From positions 1 to 64,000 of the forward strand of contig NZ_BDCE01000107.1 of the NCBI RefSeq assembly GCF_001613345.1: a stretch of 64,000 nucleotides of DNA, written 5' to 3'. This DNA comes from Nocardia uniformis NBRC 13702. GTDB lineage: Bacteria; Actinomycetota; Actinomycetes; Mycobacteriales; Mycobacteriaceae. The notes beneath the pieces were generated by a model. That model searched no databases and was not told the DNA's origin. It saw only the letters and a program-made list of their open reading frames with translations. Shown here one piece after another: positions 8,300 through 15,056 of the stretch. The stretch's first letter is position 1, and every line of letters starts with the position of its first letter. Made by a program: the position numbers and the translations under genes.

Positions 8300-9496
8300 G
8301 TGTCCGAGCGAGAAGGTGTGGCCGAGCAAGAGGATCGTGAATCCGAGCGGGAAGACCGGTCCGATCGAGGTTCCGGCTCGGCCATGGTGCCGAGCTGGTT
8401 GCCGCGTGCCTATTTACTGGCGGCGGTGACGGTTGGCGGGTTGTTCCTCGCCTTCTGGACGCTGACGGAGCTGAAGGGGCTGCTAACAATACTGGTGGTC
8501 TCGCTGTTTCTGGCGTTCGCCATCGAACCGGCGGTGAACTGGCTGGCGGCGCGGGGGTGGCGGCGCGGGCCCGCTACCGGGGTGGTGTTTCTGGGCATTG
8601 TCGTAGTGGCGGTCAGCTTCATCTGGACGCTCGGTGAGCTGGTGGTGGATCAGGTTTCGGCGCTGGTGGACAATGCGCCGCGGTATGCCGATGATGTTGT
8701 GAGCTGGATCAATTCGACGTTCGACACCGACTATTCGGGCACCGATATCCAGAACAAGGCCGCCGAGATGAGCTCCTCGTTGGAGGGGTACGTCGTTGGG
8801 CTCGCGGGTGATGTGTGGGGTATCGGCACCACCGCGCTCGGGGTGCTCTTCCAGGCGCTGGGTGTGCTGCTGTTCACCTACTACTTCGCCGCCGACGGTC
8901 CGCGTTTCCGTCATGCGGTCTGCTCACTGCTGCCGCCGCACCGTCAGAAGCATGTATTGCGGGCCTGGGATATCGCCGTCGAGAAGACCGGCGGATACCT
9001 GTATTCCCGTGCACTGCTTGCCCTCTGCGCGACAATCGCGCACTACGCGGCCATGCGGGTGCTCGATCTGCCGTCGGCGTTCGCGTTGGCACTGTTCGTG
9101 GGTGTGGTGTCGCAGTTCATTCCGACGGTCGGCACCTATATCGCGGGCGCGCTGCCGGTGATCGTGGCGCTCGGCCAGAGCCCGCGCACCGCGCTGTGGA
9201 TACTGCTGTTCATCGTGCTCTACCAGCAGTTCGAAAACTATGTGCTGCAACCACGTATCACCGCCTCGACGCTGGATATGCATCCCGCCGTGGCCTTCGG
9301 TGCGGTACTGGCGGGCGCGGCGCTATTCGGCGCGACCGGTGCGCTCTTGGCAATACCGGTGACGGCGACAGGGCAGGCATTCATCGGGGCCTACATCCGC
9401 CGCTACGAGGTGCACGAGCCAACCATATCCACGAACCCCGCTCGTCCACAGCGCAAGCCGTTGCGCGAGCTCTTCATGAAGAAGCGGCAAAAGTAG
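8300..9496 (+). CDS. AI-2E family (PerM/TqsA-type) transporter
   Basis: The roughly 398-residue protein has a charged N-terminal tail and then about eight membrane segments in the typical arrangement: two helices near residues 38-75 with TELKGLLTILVVSLFLAF, a long soluble loop, then helices with GVVSQFIPTVGTYIAGALP and the conserved QQFENYVLQPRI. Family members export small molecules or act as Na+/H+-type antiporters; only a few move AI-2. GTG 8300 is preferred over TTG 8291. The basic tail EPTISTNPARPQRKP ends in the cytosol. Confidence 0.85.
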   Translation: MSEREGVAEQEDRESEREDRSDRGSGSAMVPSWLPRAYLLAAVTVGGLFLAFWTLTELKGLLTILVVSLFLAFAIEPAVNWLAARGWRRGPATGVVFLGIVVVAVSFIWTLGELVVDQVSALVDNAPRYADDVVSWINSTFDTDYSGTDIQNKAAEMSSSLEGYVVGLAGDVWGIGTTALGVLFQALGVLLFTYYFAADGPRFRHAVCSLLPPHRQKHVLRAWDIAVEKTGGYLYSRALLALCATIAHYAAMRVLDLPSAFALALFVGVVSQFIPTVGTYIAGALPVIVALGQSPRTALWILLFIVLYQQFENYVLQPRITASTLDMHPAVAFGAVLAGAALFGATGALLAIPVTATGQAFIGAYIRRYEVHEPTISTNPARPQRKPLRELFMKKRQK

Positions 9497-9635
9497 CAAT
9501 ACCCGGTCCAGAAGTGTCGGCGCGGATACACAACGGCTGTGCACGCGCCGACAGACCGGAGCGCCCCGAGACCGGAACATTGTGTGCACCGACGGAGCCA
9601 CCACCGGAACCGTCACCGAAGAGATCGGAGCACCA

Positions 9636-9965
9636 ATGTCCCTCCTCGCCAAACGAATCACCATTGCTCTCGCCGCGGCCGCCCTCACCTCCGGGATGGG
9701 TGTCGCCACCGCCGGTGTCGCCGCCGCCGACAATGGCCGCGGCTACGAGTACTACTGCGACAAGAACAGCCACGGCTACGACTGGAACTACTGCTGGAAG
9801 CACTACAGCGACCGCTGGAACCGGGATCACAAGAACAACAACCGGAACCATGACAACAACCGCAGCGGCAAACACGGCAGCAATAGCCACGGCGGCAGCA
9901 AGCACGGCGGCGGAAAACACGGCGGCAACCACGGCAGCGGTAACCACGGCAACCGCGGCTGGTAG
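9636..9965 (+). CDS. Secreted His/Gly/Asn-rich small protein
   Basis: The 109-residue precursor starts MSLLAKRITIALAAAALTSG and has a clear signal peptide ending near AGVAAA|DN. The mature part has a short Tyr/Trp/Cys region (YEYYCDKN, DWNYCWKHY), which could hold one disulfide, and then a low-complexity tail of Asn, His, Ser and Gly, such as KHGGGKHGGNHGSGNHG. The His-rich tail suggests binding of divalent metal outside the cell; this is inference. GGAG sits six bases before the ATG. It appears monocistronic. Confidence 0.7.
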   Translation: MSLLAKRITIALAAAALTSGMGVATAGVAAADNGRGYEYYCDKNSHGYDWNYCWKHYSDRWNRDHKNNNRNHDNNRSGKHGSNSHGGSKHGGGKHGGNHGSGNHGNRGW

Positions 9966-10157
9966 CCCGCCCAGCAGACCACGGCCGTGACCCCACGGAC
10001 GGCCGAGCCTATGAATCCGAAGCCGGCTCAGCCGAGAACCATAGAGACGTCCCCGCCGACGAACCTGACGACGGCCGCGTCAACCGTGTCGACCAGGGGC
10101 CGAACCGGTGCCGTCACCGCCGACGGCACCACGAACAGCGGTGTGGCAGTAGCGAAG

Positions 10158-10179
10158 CCGACGGCAGCGTAGCCGTCGG
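10158..10179 (-). terminator. Hairpin downstream of the antitoxin-like gene
   Basis: CCGACGGC and GCCGTCGG form an 8-bp stem with a six-base loop, 25 bases past the stop of the minus-strand gene at 10204. There is no clear U-tract. The rest of the 9966-10203 interval, although open in several frames, has no convincing gene. Confidence 0.45.
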
Positions 10180-10203
10180 TCGCCCAATGATTGTGCCTCG
10201 ACG

Positions 10204-10401
10204 CTACTGCCTACCCGACTCGCGCAAGGCTTTCTTGGCCGCATCCTGCACCTTGTCGACATGTTCGGCGTACTTACCCGCCGTCTTCTGGTCGACCATA
10301 TCCCCGACCTTGTCCACCGCCGGCTCCAACTTGTCGGCATGCTGCGCCGCCAGATCAGCAGCCTTCCCCGCCGCATTCTTCACATTGTCGAACAAACCCA
10401 C
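10204..10401 (-). CDS. MT0933-like antitoxin family protein
   Basis: This 65-residue, highly charged helical protein (MGLFDNVKNAAGKAADLAA, KVGDMVDQKTAGKYAEHVDK) has the composition and the 'D.KT.GKY...vdk.Q..' pattern of the MT0933/Rv0909 antitoxin family. In M. tuberculosis Rv0909 pairs with the SRPBCC protein Rv0910. No such toxin is next to it here, so it is an orphan or does something else. A purine-rich site (AGGAGG in the minus sense, about 10409) precedes the ATG. Confidence 0.7.
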   Translation of the reverse strand: MGLFDNVKNAAGKAADLAAQHADKLEPAVDKVGDMVDQKTAGKYAEHVDKVQDAAKKALRESGRQ

Positions 10402-10503
10402 AGCCGACCTCCTGAACTCGAATCACTTGCGCGGTCAGGCTAACCCGGCAGCCCCAGCACACTGCGGACCACCCACGGCCCGTCGACCTGTGACAAGATC
10501 GAC

Positions 10504-10534
10504 TTGACCTCGAGTTACATCGAGGTTCTAGATT
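10504..10534 (+). promoter_or_regulatory. MerR-type promoter with 19-bp spacer and dyad operator
   Basis: A -35 box TTGACC (10504-10509) and a -10 box TAGATT (10529-10534) are separated by 19 bases. Between them a perfect 7-bp dyad ACCTCGA-N6-TCGAGGT occupies 10507-10526. Over-long spacer plus a central dyad is the classical architecture of MerR-family activated promoters. The start codon of the next gene lies seven bases after the -10, so the transcript would be leaderless. No MerR gene is in the window. Confidence 0.65.
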
Positions 10535-10540
10535 CGCGAT

Positions 10541-10918
10541 ATGACCGCCGAACCCCTGCACCTGTTGGCACAGTACGAAAACGCGTTCAACACCAATGAC
10601 GCCGACGCCATGAACGCTCTCTTCTGGGACGACTGCACCTTCGTCAACTTCAGCGGCGCACTGGTCACCGACCGCTCCGAACTACTTGCCAAGCAGCGCT
10701 TCGTCTTCGCCGCAGGCGGGCCCCTGCACAACATCAGCGTCCGATACGGCCATGAGGCGACCGTCCCACTCGCCCCCACGGTGGTACAGATAGTGGCGCG
10801 GCAGCGCACCCGAGACGGCATCGATCCGATGCACGGAGTCCTCATCCTGACCGCCGAGAAACGCAATACCGAATGGCGAATCCGCCTCGGCCAAAACACC
10901 CCGGTCAGCACCGGCTAA
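10541..10918 (+). CDS. SnoaL/AtzH-like (NTF2-fold) protein
   Basis: The 125-residue single-domain protein starts MTAEPLHLLAQYENAFNTND, with the typical 'lf.yy.af...D...l..lf.dD' opening of the NTF2/SnoaL superfamily (NALFWDDCTFVNFSG), and ends with a beta pattern (HGVLILTAEKRNTEWRIRLG). Such folds are small isomerases, cyclases, lyases or dimerisation modules; AtzH-like members assist amidohydrolases. The gene is preceded directly by the MerR-type promoter at 10504-10534, implying induction by a stress or small molecule. No enzyme partner is adjacent. Confidence 0.7.
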   Translation: MTAEPLHLLAQYENAFNTNDADAMNALFWDDCTFVNFSGALVTDRSELLAKQRFVFAAGGPLHNISVRYGHEATVPLAPTVVQIVARQRTRDGIDPMHGVLILTAEKRNTEWRIRLGQNTPVSTG

Positions 10919-11013
10919 CGAGTTTCTCCACGCGATGTCGCCTGCCGCCCCCGCCATGACGAGAGAGTGGGCGACAGCACGGGCTCGAGCTCAGTAGGAC
11001 CGAACAAAGCAAG

Positions 11014-11043
11014 CGGCGCACGGACTCGAAAGTCCGTGCGCCG
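11014..11043 (-). terminator. Strong hairpin terminator after the metE-like gene
   Basis: CGGCGCACGGACT and AGTCCGTGCGCCG pair perfectly over 13 bp around a CGAA loop. The hairpin is 22 bases past the stop at 11065 of the minus-strand metE-like gene and lies between convergent genes, so it may stop transcription from both sides. No long U-tract, as is common in high-GC actinobacteria. Confidence 0.75.
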
Positions 11044-11064
11044 ACCAGCTTTACGCGCGACGGG

Positions 11065-13377
11065 CTACGTACTCTTCTCCGCGGCTTCCGCGCGACGACG
11101 CACGCGGCGGGCCGCGGCGACCATATTGCGCAGCGACGGGTCGAGCTGCCAGTGGTGGCGGGTCTTCAAACCACCGTCCGGGTTGGCCCAAAGGCGCTGT
11201 GGCGTAACGGCTTCCGCCGCTGCGGTCAGCAGTTTATCCAGTTCGTCGATATCCGGGATGCGGGCGGAACGACTTTCGTACACGCCGGGGCCGACACCGT
11301 GTGAGAGGCCGACGCCTTCGGCGCAGTCGTCCTTGAGGGAGTTGAGCACCCATTCGATGGAACGGGTGGCGACGATGGCGGTGACGTCGGCGTCGAGTTC
11401 CTCGATGGCCTTCACCACGTCCTCGCGGCTGGAATAGCCGATGTGCGTGTGGATTTGAGTGTCGGCCTTGACTCCGGAGGTGGCCAGCTTGAAGGCGCCG
11501 ACCGCCCAGCGCAGGTATTCGGGGCGGCCCTTCGGGCGCAGGGGCAGCAGTTCGCGGATGGACGGCTCGTCCACCTGGATGATGGCGATGCCCGCCTTCT
11601 CCAGATCCACCACTTCGTCCCGAATGGCGAGCGCCACTTGGTCGGCCGTATCGAACAGCGGCTGGTCCTGGCGCACGAACGAACGCGCCAGCATGGTGAC
11701 GGGGCCGGTGACAATGCCCTTGACCGGCTTATCGGTCAGTGACTGCGCGTAGGTGGCCCACTCCACCGACATCGCCTTCGGCCGCTCCACATCGCCGTAC
11801 AGGATCGGCGGTCGCACGCAACGGGATCCGTACACCTGCACCCAACCGAAGTGGGTGGTCGCGAAGCCATCGAGGAGCTCCGCGAAGTACTGGATCATGT
11901 CGTTGCGCTCGTGCTCACCGTGCACCAGCACATCGAGGCCGATGTCCTCCTGCAGGCGGATGGTGGACTCGATCTCGGCTTCGATGCGCTTGCGGTACTC
12001 CTCGTAGGACAGTCGTCCCTGGCTGAGGTCGTAACGCGCCTGGCGAATCGCGGTGGTCTGCGGGAAGGAACCGAGCGTGGTGGCGGGCACCAGCGGCAGA
12101 TTCAGTCGCTCCTGCTGCGCGACCTTGCGCACCTCGTACGGTTCGCGTTCGCGCATCTGGTCGGTGATGTTGTACACCCGGTGCCGCACGGCGTGCTTCT
12201 GCTTGAAGTGCACCGACGTCGGCCGCTTGCGCCACTTCTCCGAGGGACCCTCGGTGAGCGCCTTGGCCAGCGAAACCACCTCCAGGACCTTCTGTTTCGC
12301 GAAGGCGAGGCGGTCGGCGACATGCTCTTCGAGGTCGTATTCGACCAGGAGGTCCTGGGGCACGTGCAGCAGCGTGGTGCCGGTGGAGACGACCAGATCG
12401 GGGCAGACCTTCGACAGCGCGTTCAGGTAGTCGAGGGTGAAATGGCGGTCCGCGCGCCACACATTGGTGCCGCTGATGACCCCGGCGTAGAGCCGCTTGC
12501 GGCCGATGCCCGGAATCTGCGCCAGCTCATCCGGATGGATCCGGTGATTGGCCAGGTCGAGACCGATGGCCTCCACCTTGGTGCGGGCCAGAATCTCCAG
12601 CGCCTCACCGAAGTCGCCGTACTGTCCGGTGACGAGCAGTCGCGGACGCATCGCGGAGGTGGACAACCGCTGGTAGGTCTTCTCGAACAGTTCCAGCGTC
12701 GACGGCGAGCGCTCACTGGTGAAGCACGGCTCATCCAACTGCACGCAGGTCGCCCCGCGCTTGGCCAGCGCCTCGAACAGTTCCTCGTAGACCGGCAGCA
12801 GCTTGTCGAGCAGCACCAGCTTGTCGAATTCGGTCTCACCGGGCACATGTCCGGTCTTCGACAGCAGCAGCAGCGACAGCGGGCCGAGGACGACGGGCCG
12901 CAGTTCGATGCCTTCGGCCTTGGCGCGATCGAATTCGTCGAGCAGCGCCTCGGGGTGCAGTGAGAATTCGGTGTCGGCGTCCAGTTCGGGCTGCCGGTAG
13001 TGATACGGGGTATTGAACAGCCGCACCAGTTCCAGCGGCGGCAGATCGGGCCGCCCACGCGCCATGAGGAAGTAGAAGTCGAGCGGATGCAGACCCTCGC
13101 GCTCCGCCTCGAACCGCTTCGGCACCGCGCCGAACAGCAGCGCGTTGTCGAGAATGTGGTCGTAGAAGGAGAAGGTGTTTCCGGGCACCTGGGTGAGCCC
13201 GGTAGCGGCCAACTCGAGGTATTGGGATTCCTGGATCTCCCGGCCGACTGCGATCAGTTCATCGCGAGACAGCGTGCCGTGCCAGTAGGACTCCAAGGCG
13301 CGCTTGAGCTCCCGGTGCGGACCGATGCGGGGATAACCAAGGATGCTCGATCCGAAGCCGTCGGCAACGTTGACCAT
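11065..13377 (-). CDS. MetE-like protein with a disrupted zinc site
   Basis: The 770-residue protein has the full two-barrel layout of cobalamin-independent methionine synthase. The N-terminal half has YPRIGPHRELKRALESYW; the C-terminal half has TTLGSFPQTTAIRQAR, VHGEHERNDMIQYF, TDKPVKGIVTGPVT and DEPSIRELLPLR. In E. coli MetE zinc is held by His641, Cys643, Glu665 and Cys726. The aligned positions here are His645, Gly647 (HTHIGYSS), Val669 (TAIVATRS) and Gly735 (NPDGGLKTR), so three of four ligands are gone. I checked the codons at 11437-11439, 11371-11373 and 11173-11175. Because zinc activates homocysteine thiol, this protein probably does not do standard methionine synthesis, despite its overall similarity. 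A non-thiol acceptor or a regulatory role is possible. GGAAGGAG precedes the ATG; a repeat element lies upstream. Confidence 0.85.
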   Translation of the reverse strand: MVNVADGFGSSILGYPRIGPHRELKRALESYWHGTLSRDELIAVGREIQESQYLELAATGLTQVPGNTFSFYDHILDNALLFGAVPKRFEAEREGLHPLDFYFLMARGRPDLPPLELVRLFNTPYHYRQPELDADTEFSLHPEALLDEFDRAKAEGIELRPVVLGPLSLLLLSKTGHVPGETEFDKLVLLDKLLPVYEELFEALAKRGATCVQLDEPCFTSERSPSTLELFEKTYQRLSTSAMRPRLLVTGQYGDFGEALEILARTKVEAIGLDLANHRIHPDELAQIPGIGRKRLYAGVISGTNVWRADRHFTLDYLNALSKVCPDLVVSTGTTLLHVPQDLLVEYDLEEHVADRLAFAKQKVLEVVSLAKALTEGPSEKWRKRPTSVHFKQKHAVRHRVYNITDQMREREPYEVRKVAQQERLNLPLVPATTLGSFPQTTAIRQARYDLSQGRLSYEEYRKRIEAEIESTIRLQEDIGLDVLVHGEHERNDMIQYFAELLDGFATTHFGWVQVYGSRCVRPPILYGDVERPKAMSVEWATYAQSLTDKPVKGIVTGPVTMLARSFVRQDQPLFDTADQVALAIRDEVVDLEKAGIAIIQVDEPSIRELLPLRPKGRPEYLRWAVGAFKLATSGVKADTQIHTHIGYSSREDVVKAIEELDADVTAIVATRSIEWVLNSLKDDCAEGVGLSHGVGPGVYESRSARIPDIDELDKLLTAAAEAVTPQRLWANPDGGLKTRHHWQLDPSLRNMVAAARRVRRRAEAAEKST

Positions 13378-13410
13378 GAGCGGGACACTCCTTCCGAGCT
13401 GCGGACTCCC

Positions 13411-13551
13411 CCGCCTCTCCGCGTATTCAGCGCCCAGCTTAGAGCCGTCGTCAGTTATGCACGCGTGCCGGCGGTCGAGTTCGAACCCTATTTTGGGCGT
13501 ACCCGGCGAGTTACCCAGCCCTTACGAGATCAGTTGTCGCCTTTTCGCGAC
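13411..13551 (+). repeat. ~140-bp repeat element, copy 1
   Basis: This is the first of three copies, judged by eye about 80% identical to copy 3. Shared landmarks in order are CCGCCTCTCCG, TGCACGCGTG, TTTTGGGCGTACCC, GAGTTACCC and ATCAGTTG. It occupies most of the interval between the metE-like start (13377) and the end of the hydroxybutyryl-CoA dehydrogenase gene (13678). A short hairpin ACGGCT-CC-AGCCGT at 13661-13674 may terminate the latter. No gene is seen in 13378-13677. Confidence 0.8.
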
Positions 13552-13677
13552 CAAGATCCAGACTGCGCGACTGCGCCGAGTTGCCCGGGATGTTTCAAGG
13601 ACCTCAGCGGTTTACTGGCAGAAATCGGTGCCCGACCCTGTCCGCCGGCACACGTGCACGACGGCTCCAGCCGTGCG

Positions 13678-14562
13678 CTAATTACGCGGAGCGGCGGAAG
13701 AGTACTGGTAGAAGCCCGTTCCGGCCTTCTTGCCCAGCAGACCCGCCTCGACCATGCGCATGAGCAGCGGCGGCGCGCTGTACAGCGGCTCCTTGAACTC
13801 GGCGTACATGGAGTCGGCGATGGACTTCACCGTGTCGAGGCCGACCAGGTCGGTCAGGGCGAGCGGGCCCATCGGGTGGGCACAGCCCAGCACCATGGCC
13901 TTGTCGACATCTTCCTTGGTGGCGAAACCGGATTCGACCATGCGAATGGCCGAGAGCAGGTACGGCACCAGCAGCGCGTTGACCACGAAGCCGGAGCGGT
14001 CGGCGGAGCGCACGACCTGCTTGCCCAGCACATCGGAGGCGAAGGCCTCGGCGCGCTTGGAGACCGATTCGCTGGTCTTCAGGGTGGTGACCAGCTCGAC
14101 GAGCGGCAGCACCGGCACCGGGTTGAAGAAGTGCATGCCCACGACCCGCTCGGGGTTATTGGTGGCCACCGCGATCTTCATGATCGGAATGGAGGAGGTG
14201 TTGGAGGCCAGCACCGCATTCGGGTCGGTGACGACCTTGTCGAGCTCGGAGAAGATGGCGGTCTTCACATCTTCGTTCTCCAGCACGGCCTCGACGACCA
14301 GTTGACGGTCGGCGAAGTCGGCGAGGTCGGAGGTGAAGCGCAGTCGCCAGGCGGTCTGTTCACGCTCGCGCTCGGTGATCTTGCCGCTGGACACGGCGCG
14401 ATCGAGGGACCGCAGGATGCGGGCACGGCCGGCGGCGGCCAATTCCCGGGTCTGTTCGAACACGAGCACATCGACATGCGCCCGGGCGCAAACCTCTGCG
14501 ATGCCCGCGCCCATCTGTCCGGCGCCGATAATTCCAACGCGCTGAATCTTTTCGCTGCTCAC
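13678..14562 (-). CDS. fadB2: 3-hydroxybutyryl-CoA dehydrogenase
   Basis: The 294-residue enzyme oxidises (S)-3-hydroxyacyl-CoA with NAD(P)+ in fatty-acid and butyrate metabolism. It has the N-terminal dinucleotide fold VGIIGAGQMGAGIAEVCA, the catalytic His region VVGMHFFNPVPVLPLVELV with the preceding LASNTSSIPI, and the C-terminal helical dimerisation domain ending GKKAGTGFYQY. In mycobacteria fadB2 stands beside icl, as here, where isocitrate lyase is the next gene upstream on the same strand. GCAGGAG precedes the ATG. Copy 2 of the local repeat lies directly upstream. Confidence 0.92.
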   Translation of the reverse strand: MSSEKIQRVGIIGAGQMGAGIAEVCARAHVDVLVFEQTRELAAAGRARILRSLDRAVSSGKITEREREQTAWRLRFTSDLADFADRQLVVEAVLENEDVKTAIFSELDKVVTDPNAVLASNTSSIPIMKIAVATNNPERVVGMHFFNPVPVLPLVELVTTLKTSESVSKRAEAFASDVLGKQVVRSADRSGFVVNALLVPYLLSAIRMVESGFATKEDVDKAMVLGCAHPMGPLALTDLVGLDTVKSIADSMYAEFKEPLYSAPPLLMRMVEAGLLGKKAGTGFYQYSSAAPRN

Positions 14563-14614
14563 GGTCGCACTCCTGCTGTTGTTGGCCGTCGTGGCTATGG
14601 GTGAAGGCGCTGTG

Positions 14615-14750
14615 CCGCCTCTCCGAGTACTCAGCGCCCGGCTTAGAGCCGTTCACCGTCGTGCACGCGTGGCGGCGGTTGGGTACCGAACCAATTTTGG
14701 GCGTACCCGGGGAGTTACCCCGAACCTTCCGAAATCAGTTGCCACTTTCC
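14615..14750 (+). repeat. ~140-bp repeat element, copy 2
   Basis: Same orientation as copy 1, with CCGCCTCTCCGAGTA, CAGCGCCCGGCTTAGAGCCG, TGCACGCGTGGCGG, ATTTTGGGCGTACCC and GAAATCAGTTG. It sits just upstream of the minus-strand dehydrogenase gene, as copy 1 sits just upstream of the metE-like gene. Copy 3 follows in inverted orientation 160 bases on. No gene is seen in 14563-15056. Confidence 0.8.
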
Positions 14751-14853
14751 GATTTAAAACTATATGAAACGGCCCTCCCCGCCGGGGCTGTCGACGGGAA
14801 GGGCTGGAGAACGTCCGTCGAGAGTCCTGCAAATCTCGACAGAGTTCCGAGGT

Positions 14854-14893
14854 CCCGGGGCGGCCGATGCTGTGATGCGACTGCCGCCCCGGG
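14854..14893 (-). terminator. Stem-loop downstream of aceA
   Basis: CCCGGGGCGGC and GCCGCCCCGGG form an 11-bp perfect stem with an 18-base loop, between inverted repeat copies 2 and 3. It is about 165 bases beyond the aceA stop and probably ends the aceA transcript. Confidence 0.55.
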
Positions 14894-14911
14894 GAGCCCT
14901 CAGAATCTGTT

Positions 14912-15050
14912 GTCACCGAACGCGACAACTGATTTCGTGAGGACGGGGTAACTCCGGGGGTACGCCCAAAGTTGGTTCTGCACCTGACCGCACCACGCGT
15001 GCATGACTGAGAACGGATCTCAGCTGCGCGCTGAAGTCGCGGAGAGGCGG
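14912..15050 (-). repeat. ~140-bp repeat element, copy 3 (inverted)
   Basis: Read on the minus strand this copy aligns with copies 1 and 2 along its full length, including CCGCCTCTCCGCG, ATGCACGCGTG, CTTTGGGCGTACCC and GAAATCAGTTGTCGC. It lies immediately after the aceA stop codon (15057). It is the only copy not upstream of a gene in the same relative orientation, which argues for a mobile or recombining repeat and against a fixed leader element. Confidence 0.8.
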
Positions 15051-15056
15051 ACTAGC

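Noticed and set aside
9987..10172. A 61-codon Pro/Thr-rich frame
   Set aside because: No ribosome site, biased composition typical of chance frames, and it crosses a hairpin terminator.
13471..13500. TTCGAACCC in repeat copy 1, resembling a tRNA T-arm
   Set aside because: The same place reads ACCGAACC and CAGAACC in the other copies, and no acceptor stem or anticodon arm can be folded around it.
13378..13680. Cobalamin or SAM riboswitch upstream of the metE-like gene
   Set aside because: No B12-box or SAM-box core could be found in the leader; the region is mostly the repeat element.
13000..14604. A 534-codon open frame on the plus strand across metE-like and fadB2
   Set aside because: It lies antisense to two genes with clear motifs and crosses a repeat copy. 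Long antisense frames are expected in high-GC DNA, and its translation is Arg/Gly/Gln-rich without any family motif.
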